A stretch of 5,951 bases of DNA from positions 1 through 5,951 of the forward strand of contig RFKM01000169.1 in assembly GCA_003694465.1 (NCBI GenBank), read 5' to 3'. A model generated the notes under the pieces. The model was given only the letters and a program-made list of their open reading frames with translations. It was not told where the DNA came from and did not search any database. The DNA comes from Alphaproteobacteria bacterium (lineage in GTDB: Bacteria; Pseudomonadota; Alphaproteobacteria; Rhodobacterales; Rhodobacteraceae). Below, piece after piece: positions 1 through 5,214 of the stretch. Positions within the stretch are counted from its first letter, which is position 1, and every line of letters starts with the position of its first letter. The translations under genes were made by a program, and so were the position numbers.

Positions 1-113
1 ATCTCGGCCAGATCGACGGGCACCAGCTCCGGCCGGGTCATCTCGTAGCCGGCGGCGCCGATGCCGGCGGCGACGAGAACGCCGAAGAGGACCGTCCGAA
101 AACGCAAACGCAT
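1..113 (-). CDS. Periplasmic adaptor (HlyD/RND-type membrane fusion protein) of ABC exporter, N-terminal fragment
   Basis: Only the first 37 codons are in the window; the gene continues past the left edge. The visible protein begins MRLRFRTVLFGVLVAAG and has a basic N-terminus, one hydrophobic segment at about residues 7-23, and then TRPELVPVDLAE. A short cytoplasmic tail, a single membrane anchor and a 'P-x-x-V-x-V' entry into the periplasmic part is the usual opening of HlyD/MacA/DevB-like adaptors. The ATG at 113-111 lies 4 bases after the stop of the permease gene. A strong ribosome site AAGGGAG (127-121) sits inside the end of that gene, so translation is probably coupled. By family knowledge the adaptor would bridge the inner-membrane permease to an outer-membrane channel. 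The assignment leans on the neighbouring ATPase and FtsX-type permease, because 37 residues alone would not prove it. Confidence 0.72.
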   Translation of the reverse strand, partial: MRLRFRTVLFGVLVAAGIGAAGYEMTRPELVPVDLAE

Positions 114-117
114 GTGG

Positions 118-2481
118 TTACTCCCTTGTTTTCATGACCGAGACGAGGTCCATCCGGTCGATCCGGCGGCGCACGATGAGCGCCGAGCCCGCCGAGGCGG
201 CGGCCACGACGAGGGCGGCGCGGATATAGGTTTCGCGGGTGATCAGCAGCGGGATCGAATAAAGATCGCTGTCGAAACTGGCGACCATCCCCGCCGCCAT
301 GCCGTGGCCCAGCCACAGGCCGAGCGGGATCGCCGCCGCCACCAGCAGGAAAAGCTCGCCCAGCAGGATGTAGCTCACCTCGCCGCGGGTGAAGCCGAGG
401 ATGCGCAGCGAGGCCAGTTCCCGCGCCCGTTCCGAAAGCTGGATGCGGGCCGAGTTGTAGACCACCCCGACGGCAATCACCGAGGCGACGATCGAGAAGA
501 TCGCCACCGAGATGTTGGCGCTTTCGGCCATCGTCGCGTCGAAACTCTTGCGCACGTTTTCCATCAGGGTGATGCGGGCAATGCCGGGGGCGTTCTTGAT
601 CGCCTCGAACAGCTCGCCCTGCCGGCTTTCGTCGATCATCACGTTGGCGAGCAGCACCTGCGGCGCCCCCTGCATCAGCGCGGCAAGACGGTCCTGCCCC
701 ATGTAGGCGCCAAGGCCGAAGAAGGTCTGCACCGTGCCGGTGACCACCACCTTGTGACGGGTGCTGTCGCGCTGCAGGAATTCGACCTCGATCACGTCGC
801 CCACCCGGGCGTCGAGGTGGCGGGCCAGCCGCGCCTCGAGCACGATCCCGTCGCCCGGAGGAACCTCGACGCGCCGCTCGCCGTCGAACACCCGCGCCAG
901 CCGCGCCCCGTCGCGCCGGCCCTCGATGGCAATGGTCCGGCTGCGCGGGCCGTGATAGAGGCGCGCGGGGGCCGAGAAGCCCCCCTCGGCGGCCATCACC
1001 CCGGGCAGGTTCTCGACATCGTCGAGCACGGTCTCGAGGCGCGGCGCGGCAAAGGTGATCACCGCGTCCTGCCGGTTGACCTGCACGAAGGCGACGTCGA
1101 GCAGCTCGTCGAAACTGTCGATCATGAACAGACCGGCCACGATCATCGCCGCCGACATCGAGATGCCGAGCGTCGTCATCGCCGCGCGCAGCGGCCAGCG
1201 CCCGATCGAGCGCAGGATCATCATCGTCGTCTGGCGCGGGCGCAGCAGGGCGGCCACCCGGTCGAGCAGGCCGCGGCGAAAGCGCGTCGGGGCCGGCGGC
1301 GCCATCGCCACCGCAGGGCTCAGCGTCACCACCCGGCGCACCGCGAAGCCGGCACCGAGCAGGGCGGCCGAAAGCCCGATGCTGGCCGAAAGCGCATAGA
1401 TCGAGGGCCGTTGCAGGAAGACGAGATAGGGGAAGTGGAAGAAGTCGCCATAGACCTTGGCGATGCCGATCGAGGCCCAGTAGCCGCCCACCCAGCCGAG
1501 CACCACCCCGATCGCCCCGATGCCGAGGGCGAGTTTCATGTAGTGCCACGCGATTTCGAGCCCGCCATAGCCGAGCGCCTTGAGAAGGCCGATCTGCTCG
1601 CGTTCGAGGGCGATCAGCCGGCCCAGCACCATGTTGACCAGAAAGGCGGTGATCGCCAGAAAGATCGGCGGCAGCACCTTCACCATCATGTCCCACTGTT
1701 TCAGCTCGCCGTCGAGAAAGGCGTTGGAGGTCTGCGCCTTGCGGTCATAGGGGCCGGTGCCGCCATAGGGCTTGAGCAGGGTCTCGAGCCGGTCCTTCAC
1801 CTGTTCGAGATTGGCGCCGCGGGTGAGGGCGAGGCTGACCGAGTTGAAGGCGCCCGAAAGGTTGAAGGCGGCGGCGAGGGTGGCCTCGGGCATCCACATG
1901 ACGCCGAAATGCAGGTCGTCCGGCATCATGCCGCCGGGCGGCACCGAATAGATGAACTCGGGGCTGAGCACGATGCCGGTGATCGTCAGCGCCCGTTTCT
2001 GGCCGTTGAGCGTGACCGAGAAGCCGTCGCCGGGGTGGTAGTCGTGGGCGAGGGCAAAGGCCTCGTTGACCACCACCTCGTCGCCGTGCCCCGGCACCGG
2101 CAGGCGCCCCTCGCGCAGGATCAGCCGGTTGAGGCGCGGCGCGCCGCTTTCCGGGATCGAGACGATCTGCGCCAGCCCCGGCGCCTCGAGGCCGGGAATG
2201 TCGAGCACGGCAAATTCGCTGATCCGCGCCTCGACCTCGGCCACCCCCGGGATGGCGGCGATCTCGGGCACGAGGGTCTGCGGCGCCCGGGCCGCTTCCG
2301 ACCAGACATGGGCGAAGCGGGCGCGCTCGTAATAGGCGTCGCGCGTCTGCGAGAGCGAGCGCTGGGCGCCGTAGCTCATCACCATCACCAGCACGCCCCC
2401 GGCCAGCACCGCGGCAATCGCCAGCGACTGCGCCCAGAGGCGGCGGATGTCACGCAGGAGCTTGCGGTCGAGCGCGCGCAT
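118..2481 (-). CDS. ABC transporter permease with two FtsX domains (MacB/DevC-like exporter)
   Basis: A 787-residue inner-membrane permease. In order: a first membrane helix at about 19-38; a periplasmic MacB-PCD-like domain at about 40-260; an FtsX-type helix bundle at about 268-392; a helix at about 433-453; a second periplasmic domain at about 470-645; and a second FtsX bundle at about 655-770. Each bundle carries the conserved cytoplasmic coupling stretch that contacts the ATPase: ALEREQIGLLKALGY (291-305) and LSERARELASLRILGF (682-697). The protein is therefore an internally duplicated permease, about twice the length of MacB's membrane half and without a fused ATPase. I chose the ATG at 2481, 2 bases after the ATPase stop; two GTG codons just upstream (2490 and 2487) could instead start it in overlap with that gene. 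It should use the neighbouring ATPase and adaptor to move a substrate from membrane or periplasm outward. Substrate unknown. Confidence 0.93.
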   Translation of the reverse strand: MRALDRKLLRDIRRLWAQSLAIAAVLAGGVLVMVMSYGAQRSLSQTRDAYYERARFAHVWSEAARAPQTLVPEIAAIPGVAEVEARISEFAVLDIPGLEAPGLAQIVSIPESGAPRLNRLILREGRLPVPGHGDEVVVNEAFALAHDYHPGDGFSVTLNGQKRALTITGIVLSPEFIYSVPPGGMMPDDLHFGVMWMPEATLAAAFNLSGAFNSVSLALTRGANLEQVKDRLETLLKPYGGTGPYDRKAQTSNAFLDGELKQWDMMVKVLPPIFLAITAFLVNMVLGRLIALEREQIGLLKALGYGGLEIAWHYMKLALGIGAIGVVLGWVGGYWASIGIAKVYGDFFHFPYLVFLQRPSIYALSASIGLSAALLGAGFAVRRVVTLSPAVAMAPPAPTRFRRGLLDRVAALLRPRQTTMMILRSIGRWPLRAAMTTLGISMSAAMIVAGLFMIDSFDELLDVAFVQVNRQDAVITFAAPRLETVLDDVENLPGVMAAEGGFSAPARLYHGPRSRTIAIEGRRDGARLARVFDGERRVEVPPGDGIVLEARLARHLDARVGDVIEVEFLQRDSTRHKVVVTGTVQTFFGLGAYMGQDRLAALMQGAPQVLLANVMIDESRQGELFEAIKNAPGIARITLMENVRKSFDATMAESANISVAIFSIVASVIAVGVVYNSARIQLSERARELASLRILGFTRGEVSYILLGELFLLVAAAIPLGLWLGHGMAAGMVASFDSDLYSIPLLITRETYIRAALVVAAASAGSALIVRRRIDRMDLVSVMKTRE

Positions 2482-2483
2482 GG

Positions 2484-3191
2484 TCACCACTCGATCTCGC
2501 GCGCGCCGATGCGCCGCTCGTTGACGCTGACCCCGGCAATGTTGCCGTCGGCAAAGCGGATCACCCGGTGCGCCATCTTCCGGATCCCGGCGTTGTGGGT
2601 GATGATCACCGTCGTCGTGCCCATCTCGCGGTTGATCCGGTCAAGCGCGTCGAGCACCTGCACGCCGGTGTTGCTGTCGAGCGCGCCGGTCGGCTCGTCG
2701 CACAGGAGCACCTCGGGGCGCTTCGCGATCGCCCGGGCAATGGCCACGCGCTGCTGCTCGCCCCCCGACAACTCGGCCGGGAAGTGATCGAGCCGGTGAT
2801 CGAGCCCGACCCGCTCCAGCGCCTCTTCCGGGCGCATCGGGTTCTTCGCCACCTCGGTGACGAGGGCGACGTTCTCGCGGGCGGTGAGCGAGGGGACGAG
2901 GTTGTAGAACTGGAAGACGAAGCCGACATGGTCGCGCCGGTAGCGGGTGAGGGCGCGCTCGTTCATCGCCGTCAGCTCCATGTCGCGGAACCACGCGCGC
3001 CCGGACGTGGCCCTGTCGAGCCCGCCGAGAATGTTGAGCAGCGTCGACTTGCCCGAGCCGGAGGCGCCCAGCAGAACCGTGAATTCGCCCATGAACAGCT
3101 CGGCATTGACGCCGCGCAGCGCATGCACCTCGACCGCCCCGGTATGATAGACCTTGGTGATCCCCTCGGTATGAAAGACGCGCGTTGCCAT
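2484..3191 (-). CDS. ABC transporter ATP-binding protein (LolD/MacB/DevA family)
   Basis: A 235-residue nucleotide-binding protein with every motif intact: Walker [10 protein letters not shown] (42-50), Q-loop glutamine 94 in [10 protein letters not shown], signature LSGGE (141-145), Walker B VLLCDE (161-166), D-loop GALD (169-172) and switch histidine 199 in ITHN. The pattern FQFYNLxPxLTxxENV and DEPTGALD is typical of the ATPases that partner FtsX-type permeases (LolD, MacB N-terminus, DevA). An open frame continues upstream to 3374, but that part runs across the tRNA gene. The ATG at 3191, preceded by AGGA with 6 bases between it and the ATG, gives the normal family N-terminus ([14 protein letters not shown]), so I start there. 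It is the first gene of the exporter operon and ends 2 bases before the permease ATG. Confidence 0.95.
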   Translation of the reverse strand: MATRVFHTEGITKVYHTGAVEVHALRGVNAELFMGEFTVLLGASGSGKSTLLNILGGLDRATSGRAWFRDMELTAMNERALTRYRRDHVGFVFQFYNLVPSLTARENVALVTEVAKNPMRPEEALERVGLDHRLDHFPAELSGGEQQRVAIARAIAKRPEVLLCDEPTGALDSNTGVQVLDALDRINREMGTTTVIITHNAGIRKMAHRVIRFADGNIAGVSVNERRIGAREIEW

Positions 3192-3245
3192 CCGGTTTCC
3201 TGCCGCTGCCTGTGGCCCATCCTGCCCGTTCGGGGCGCGGGCGCC

Positions 3246-3259
3246 TTGATCTGGTTCAA
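3246..3259. promoter_or_regulatory. FNR-like dyad upstream of the ABC exporter operon
   Basis: The sequence is TTGATCTGGTTCAA, which matches the FNR/FnrL consensus TTGAT-N4-ATCAA at 9 of 10 specified bases. Its arms extend to CTTGA/TCAAG (3245-3260). The dyad centre is about 61 bases upstream of the ATPase ATG. If the factor bound at the usual -41.5 activating position, transcription would begin near 3211, leaving a leader of about 20 bases that holds the visible ribosome site. A clear -10 box is missing there (minus-strand CAGGAT near 3224-3219 is poor). The match is seen; the role as an oxygen-responsive or other CRP/FNR-family site is inference. Confidence 0.4.
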
Positions 3260-3264
3260 GCCGG

Positions 3265-3300
3265 GGCTCGTTGCCCGCCGAAAGGCCCGGCGCCCGAGCC
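3265..3300 (-). other. Two-tier stem-loop just downstream of tRNA-Leu
   Basis: Outer arms GGCTCG (3265-3270) and CGAGCC (3295-3300) pair perfectly. An inner stem CGCCG (3276-3280) with CGGCG (3288-3292) closes a 7-base loop. On the minus strand it begins 4 bases after the tRNA CCA end, so it would form in the tRNA precursor. No T-run follows, so it is not a standard intrinsic terminator. It may act in 3' processing, as a pause site, or as a weak terminator that lets some transcripts read on into the exporter genes. Confidence 0.35.
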
Positions 3301-3304
3301 GCCC

Positions 3305-3388
3305 TGGTGCCCGCGGCGGGACTTGAACCCGCACGCCCGAAGGCTGGGGATTTTAAGTCCCCTGTGTCTACCATTCCACCACGCGGGC
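3305..3388 (-). tRNA. tRNA-Leu (anticodon UAA)
   Basis: An 84-base class II tRNA including the encoded CCA. The acceptor stem GCCCGCG (5' end at 3388) pairs with CGCGGGC, followed by discriminator A and CCA (3307-3305). The D arm is GTG...CAC with GG in the loop. The anticodon stem GGGGA/TCCCC encloses loop CTTAAAA, giving anticodon UAA, which reads UUA and UUG. The variable region of about 13 bases holds a short GCC/GGC stem, as expected for leucine. The T arm is GCGGG/CCCGC with TTCAAGT in the loop. All stems pair fully, so the gene looks functional. It stands alone, with no second tRNA next to it and no integrase or duplicated 3' end nearby to suggest use as an attachment site. Confidence 0.97.
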
Positions 3389-3398
3389 CCGCCGGGTG

Positions 3399-3427
3399 AG
3401 ACTAGGCCATTGCCGCGCCAAGGAAAA
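3399..3427 (-). promoter_or_regulatory. Weak candidate promoter for tRNA-Leu
   Basis: On the minus strand TTTTCC (3427-3422) and TAGTCT (3404-3399) are separated by 17 bases. The second box lies 10 bases before the tRNA 5' end, which is right for a short leader. Each box matches the sigma-70 consensus at only 3 of 6 bases, so the call rests mainly on spacing and position. Confidence 0.28.
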
Positions 3428-3449
3428 GGCCCGCGCCGGGCTTTCGGGC

Positions 3450-3476
3450 TTGACCTCGGGCGGGGGCTGGTATGAC
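3450..3476 (+). promoter_or_regulatory. Candidate promoter for the rhomboid gene
   Basis: TTGACC (3450-3455, 5 of 6 to the -35 consensus) and TATGAC (3471-3476, 4 of 6 to -10) are 15 bases apart, which is short. If used, the transcript would begin at about 3483 and be leaderless or nearly so. That would fit the lack of a good ribosome site before the ATG at 3485 (only GGA at 3480-3482). The boxes overlap a TGACCTCGG direct repeat. Confidence 0.3.
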
Positions 3477-3484
3477 CTCGGATC

Positions 3485-4234
3485 ATGTTTCCGATCCGCG
3501 ATCACAACCCGTCGCGGCGCACGCCGCTGGTGACCTATCTGATCATCGCCGTCAACGTGGCGGTGTTTCTGGGCGAATTGCGCTATGCCGGCGATCCGCG
3601 CGCGATCGACGCCTTCTTCTACACTTGGGGGCTGGTACCGGTGGCGGTGACCCTGGGCGGCGACGTGGTGGGCATCTTCACCTCGATGTTCATCCACGGC
3701 GGCTTCCTGCACCTCGCCGGGAACATGCTGTTTCTCTACATCTTTGGTGACAATCTCGAAGACCGCTTCGGCCATTTCGGCTTTGCGGTCTTCTATCTCG
3801 TCAGCGGGGTCGGGGCGGCGCTGTTCCAGGTGGCGGTGTCGCCCTGGTCCGACGTGCCGATGGTCGGCGCCTCGGGGGCGATCGCCGGGGTGCTGGGCGG
3901 CTATCTGCTGCTCTTTCCGCGTGCGCGGGTCGACGTGCTGGTGGTGCTCATCCTGTTCGTCACGGTGATCAACGTGCCGGCCTGGTTCATGCTCGGTCTG
4001 TGGTTCCTGCTGCAGCTCGTGAACGGCCTTGCCCAGGCCACCGAGGCGACGGGCGTGGCCTACTGGGCCCATGCCGGCGGCTTTCTCGCGGGTGTCCTCG
4101 CCGCGCTGCCCTGGTGGCTGCGGGCCGGGGGGCCGGCGTTCTGGCACCAGAGCGCCGGGCGGCCGGCGCATCCGGAAACGCATTATCGCTTTGCGCCGAC
4201 GCGGGTGCCACGGGTTCCGCGCCGCCGGCGATAG
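3485..4234 (+). CDS. Rhomboid family intramembrane serine protease
   Basis: A 249-residue polytopic inner-membrane protein that would cut single-pass membrane proteins within the bilayer. The first helix is at about 15-30. The HxxxN pair H76/N80 in HLAGNMLFLYIFGDNLEDRFGH stabilises the oxyanion. The catalytic serine is S130 in GASGAIAGVLGGY, and the catalytic histidine is H196 in AHAGGFLAGVL, so the Ser-His dyad is complete. Six or so helices cover residues 15-210, followed by a polar, arginine-rich C-terminal tail ending RVPRRRR. The start MFPIRDHNPS is the common opening of this subfamily in alphaproteobacteria and supports the ATG at 3485; an ATG at 3472 is in another frame. The gene is divergent from tRNA-Leu with about 96 bp between them. 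Its natural substrate cannot be told from the sequence. Confidence 0.95.
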   Translation: MFPIRDHNPSRRTPLVTYLIIAVNVAVFLGELRYAGDPRAIDAFFYTWGLVPVAVTLGGDVVGIFTSMFIHGGFLHLAGNMLFLYIFGDNLEDRFGHFGFAVFYLVSGVGAALFQVAVSPWSDVPMVGASGAIAGVLGGYLLLFPRARVDVLVVLILFVTVINVPAWFMLGLWFLLQLVNGLAQATEATGVAYWAHAGGFLAGVLAALPWWLRAGGPAFWHQSAGRPAHPETHYRFAPTRVPRVPRRRR

Positions 4235-4238
4235 CCGG
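4225..4238 (+). other. Small hairpin over the rhomboid stop codon
   Basis: CCGGC-GATA-GCCGG is a perfect 5-bp stem with a 4-base loop, and the TAG stop lies within it. A second small stem, GGATT/AATCC (4239-4243 with 4249-4253), follows directly. Neither is followed by a T-run, so a role in intrinsic termination is doubtful, but they are the only structures at the 3' end of the rhomboid gene. Confidence 0.25.
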
Positions 4239-4715
4239 GGATTATCGGAATCCTGCAAGCACTGGTCGCTGTTTCGTCAGCACTTCGCCGCGAAATGTTC
4301 GATTTGTGCAATGCTTGAGACCGGGCACCAAGGCATGCCGGTCCGTCGGGTAAATACCCGGCGCAACGGTGGGCATGCGGCCTTCAACGGCGACACGCGC
4401 CCGAGGCGCCCCTTTGGGCGCAGGGCCAAGGGTGAAATCCTGTCCCGTCGCGGTGGCGCTCCTTCGGTGGCACGGGCGGGGGCACGCTGGCGGCCTGCGA
4501 ATCCAGGACTCCAGTTTCCTGGCGTCGCGCATCTGTTTACCAGAATCCACGACTCGGGAGTCCTGGATTCTCTCGCTGACGGGCCGAACGGCGGCGATCC
4601 GGTGCGTGGCGCCAGCCTTCGCCACCCTTGTTGAAGCTGCAGGCATTGCGCGGAGCGGACACATGCTCGCACCGGCTCGCGCCCGGACCGTGAAATTCGA
4701 CGAGACCGCGGGGAC
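4235..4715. other. 481-bp intergenic region without a convincing gene
   Basis: This is the gap between the convergent rhomboid (plus) and pilin-like (minus) genes. Open frames of 120-200 codons exist on both strands, but they overlap one another, show no recognisable domain, have arginine/proline-rich low-complexity translations typical of GC-rich shadow frames, and none has a good ribosome site. The stretch contains a bulged stem GACCGG(G)CA/TGCCGGTC (4319-4343), then CGGGT-AAAT-ACCCG (4347-4360), then GCGCCC-CTTT-GGGCGC (4406-4421), then CGGTGGC twice 14 bases apart (4451 and 4465), and finally the three-copy 14-bp repeat at 4499-4571. A small RNA or a dispersed repeat is possible. Confidence 0.5.
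4499..4571. repeat. Three-copy 14-bp repeat forming nested palindromes
   Basis: Copy 1, GAATCCAGGACTCC (4499-4512, plus), and copy 3 (4557-4570, minus) are perfect inverted copies. Copy 2, GAATCCACGACTCG (4543-4556, plus), differs at two positions. Copies 2 and 3 abut to form a near-perfect 30-bp palindrome (4542-4571): arms AGAATCCA/TGGATTCT, one C/C mismatch, arms GACTC/GAGTC and a 2-base centre. Copies 1 and 3 could instead pair over a 44-base loop. A further small dyad CCAG-TTTC-CTGG (4511-4522) abuts copy 1. This is well beyond chance for a stretch of this size and resembles REP/MITE-like elements; no transposase is nearby. Confidence 0.7.
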
Positions 4716-4928
4716 TCAGCCGCCGACGTCGTAACCTGTCATGTAGTTCTTCAGGGAGGTCGCCAGCTCCGGCACCGCGCCGCCGACGTAATAGGCCGCC
4801 GCGAGGCCCATCAGGACGATCGTCGCGGTCAGGACGATCCAGTCGACAGTGACGGCGCCGTCGCTTTCGCTCCGGAACGCGTGCAGCCTCTGCGCGATCC
4901 AGCGCCTTGAAATCTTTACTCCGTTCAT
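4716..4928 (-). CDS. Flp/prepilin-like small membrane protein
   Basis: A 70-residue protein. It has a 24-residue basic leader (MNGVKISRRWIAQRLHAFRSESDG), then the type IVb-like processing site G24-A25 followed by AVTVDW, and then one hydrophobic helix at about 31-50. The acidic residue at +5 (D29) followed by an aromatic (W30) parallels the E-Y at +5/+6 of Flp pilins. The 'ESDGAVTVDWIVLTA' form is one I associate with small Rhodobacterales Flp-like proteins. It would be inserted in the inner membrane, cut after G24 by a TadV/CpaA-type prepilin peptidase, and possibly assembled into a pilus. The ATG at 4928 has a GGGGAG ribosome site, 11 bases away. No tad/cpa gene is in the window, so it may be an orphan or act with a distant cluster. 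Confidence 0.75.
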   Translation of the reverse strand: MNGVKISRRWIAQRLHAFRSESDGAVTVDWIVLTATIVLMGLAAAYYVGGAVPELATSLKNYMTGYDVGG

Positions 4929-4990
4929 GCCCGGTCACTCTCCCCTTGCAGGCGCCGGGGGCCTGGCATGCAACCCGGCGGCAGATACCG

Positions 4991-5010
4991 CACATTCGCC
5001 GGGAAATGTG
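4991..5010. promoter_or_regulatory. Operator-like dyad upstream of the pilin-like gene
   Basis: CACATT (4991-4996) and AATGTG (5005-5010) are perfect inverted arms around an 8-base centre, about 63-82 bases upstream of the pilin-like ATG. It may be a protein-binding dyad or a leader hairpin. Part of it is repeated 33 bp further on (ATGTGGCG at 5006-5013 and 5039-5046). No known regulator's consensus was recognised. Confidence 0.35.
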
Positions 5011-5068
5011 GCGCCGCGGCGGCAAGTTCCGGGCGAAGATGTGGCGGATCGTCCGTTTTTGACGCGGC

Positions 5069-5078
5069 TTGTCGACAA
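5069..5078. promoter_or_regulatory. Perfect 10-bp palindrome TTGTCGACAA
   Basis: TTGTCGACAA is an uninterrupted palindrome between the proposed promoter (5097-5126) and the pilin-like gene. It lies about 20-30 bases downstream of the -10 box, where a repressor could block transcription. A 10-bp palindrome can arise by chance, and the flanks do not extend the symmetry. Confidence 0.25.
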
Positions 5079-5096
5079 TCCCCGCTTCCCGCCGCC

Positions 5097-5126
5097 ATTG
5101 GTGCGTGGGCGGAAGCGACGGGTCAA
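5097..5126 (-). promoter_or_regulatory. Candidate promoter for the pilin-like gene
   Basis: On the minus strand TTGACC (5126-5121, 5 of 6 to -35) is followed after 18 bases by ACCAAT (5102-5097, 3 of 6 to -10). It lies directly after the terminator of the phosphatase gene, so a fresh start for the next minus-strand unit makes sense. It would leave a leader of roughly 160 bases that includes the dyads at 4991-5078. Confidence 0.35.
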
Positions 5127-5132
5127 GTCATT

Positions 5133-5178
5133 GAAAAGAAGTCGAATCGGGCGCCCCGCCCGGGGCACTGGCGATTCG
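5133..5178 (-). terminator. Intrinsic terminator of the SuhB-type phosphatase gene
   Basis: On the minus strand CGAATCG (5178-5172) pairs perfectly with CGATTCG (5149-5143). Within it lies a GC stem, GCCCC with GGGGC (5166-5162 with 5157-5153), closing a 4-base loop. The structure is followed at once by ACTTCTTTTC, a T-rich tail (5142-5133). It begins about 36 bases after the phosphatase stop and points in the right direction. The internal loops are slightly uneven, but stem plus T-tract make this the best terminator in the window. Confidence 0.65.
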
Positions 5179-5214
5179 CGCCCGGGCGGCCGGTTGCGCC
5201 GCGCCCGCCGGCGC

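Noticed and set aside
61..2787. A 908-codon open frame on the plus strand opposite the permease and ATPase genes
   Set aside because: Its translation is rich in His, Arg, Asp and Gln with no domain, as expected of a shadow frame in GC-rich DNA. The opposite strand holds proteins with all their family motifs.
3192..3374. Extension of the ATPase reading frame by 61 codons upstream of 3191
   Set aside because: The extension runs through the spacer and into the tRNA-Leu gene, and the family N-terminus begins at the ATG at 3191, which has its own ribosome site.
3305..3388. tRNA-Leu as an attachment site for an integrated element
   Set aside because: I see no integrase, no duplicated tRNA 3' end and no change in composition on either side.
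3368..4258. A 296-codon minus-strand frame opposite the rhomboid gene
   Set aside because: Low-complexity His/Arg/Glu-rich translation; the plus-strand gene has a complete rhomboid active site.
4467..4483. Sigma-54-like promoter beginning TGGCACG in the gap
   Set aside because: The required TTGC element is absent at the right spacing (GGGC is found instead).
4242..4672. Overlapping open frames of 121-201 codons on both strands of the intergenic gap
   Set aside because: They overlap each other, have no recognisable domain and no good ribosome site, and they cross the palindromic repeat. The region is better read as non-coding.
4235..5214. CRISPR array or toxin-antitoxin pair
   Set aside because: The repeats are three copies in mixed orientation and uneven spacing, not regular direct repeats, and no cas, toxin or antitoxin protein could be recognised.
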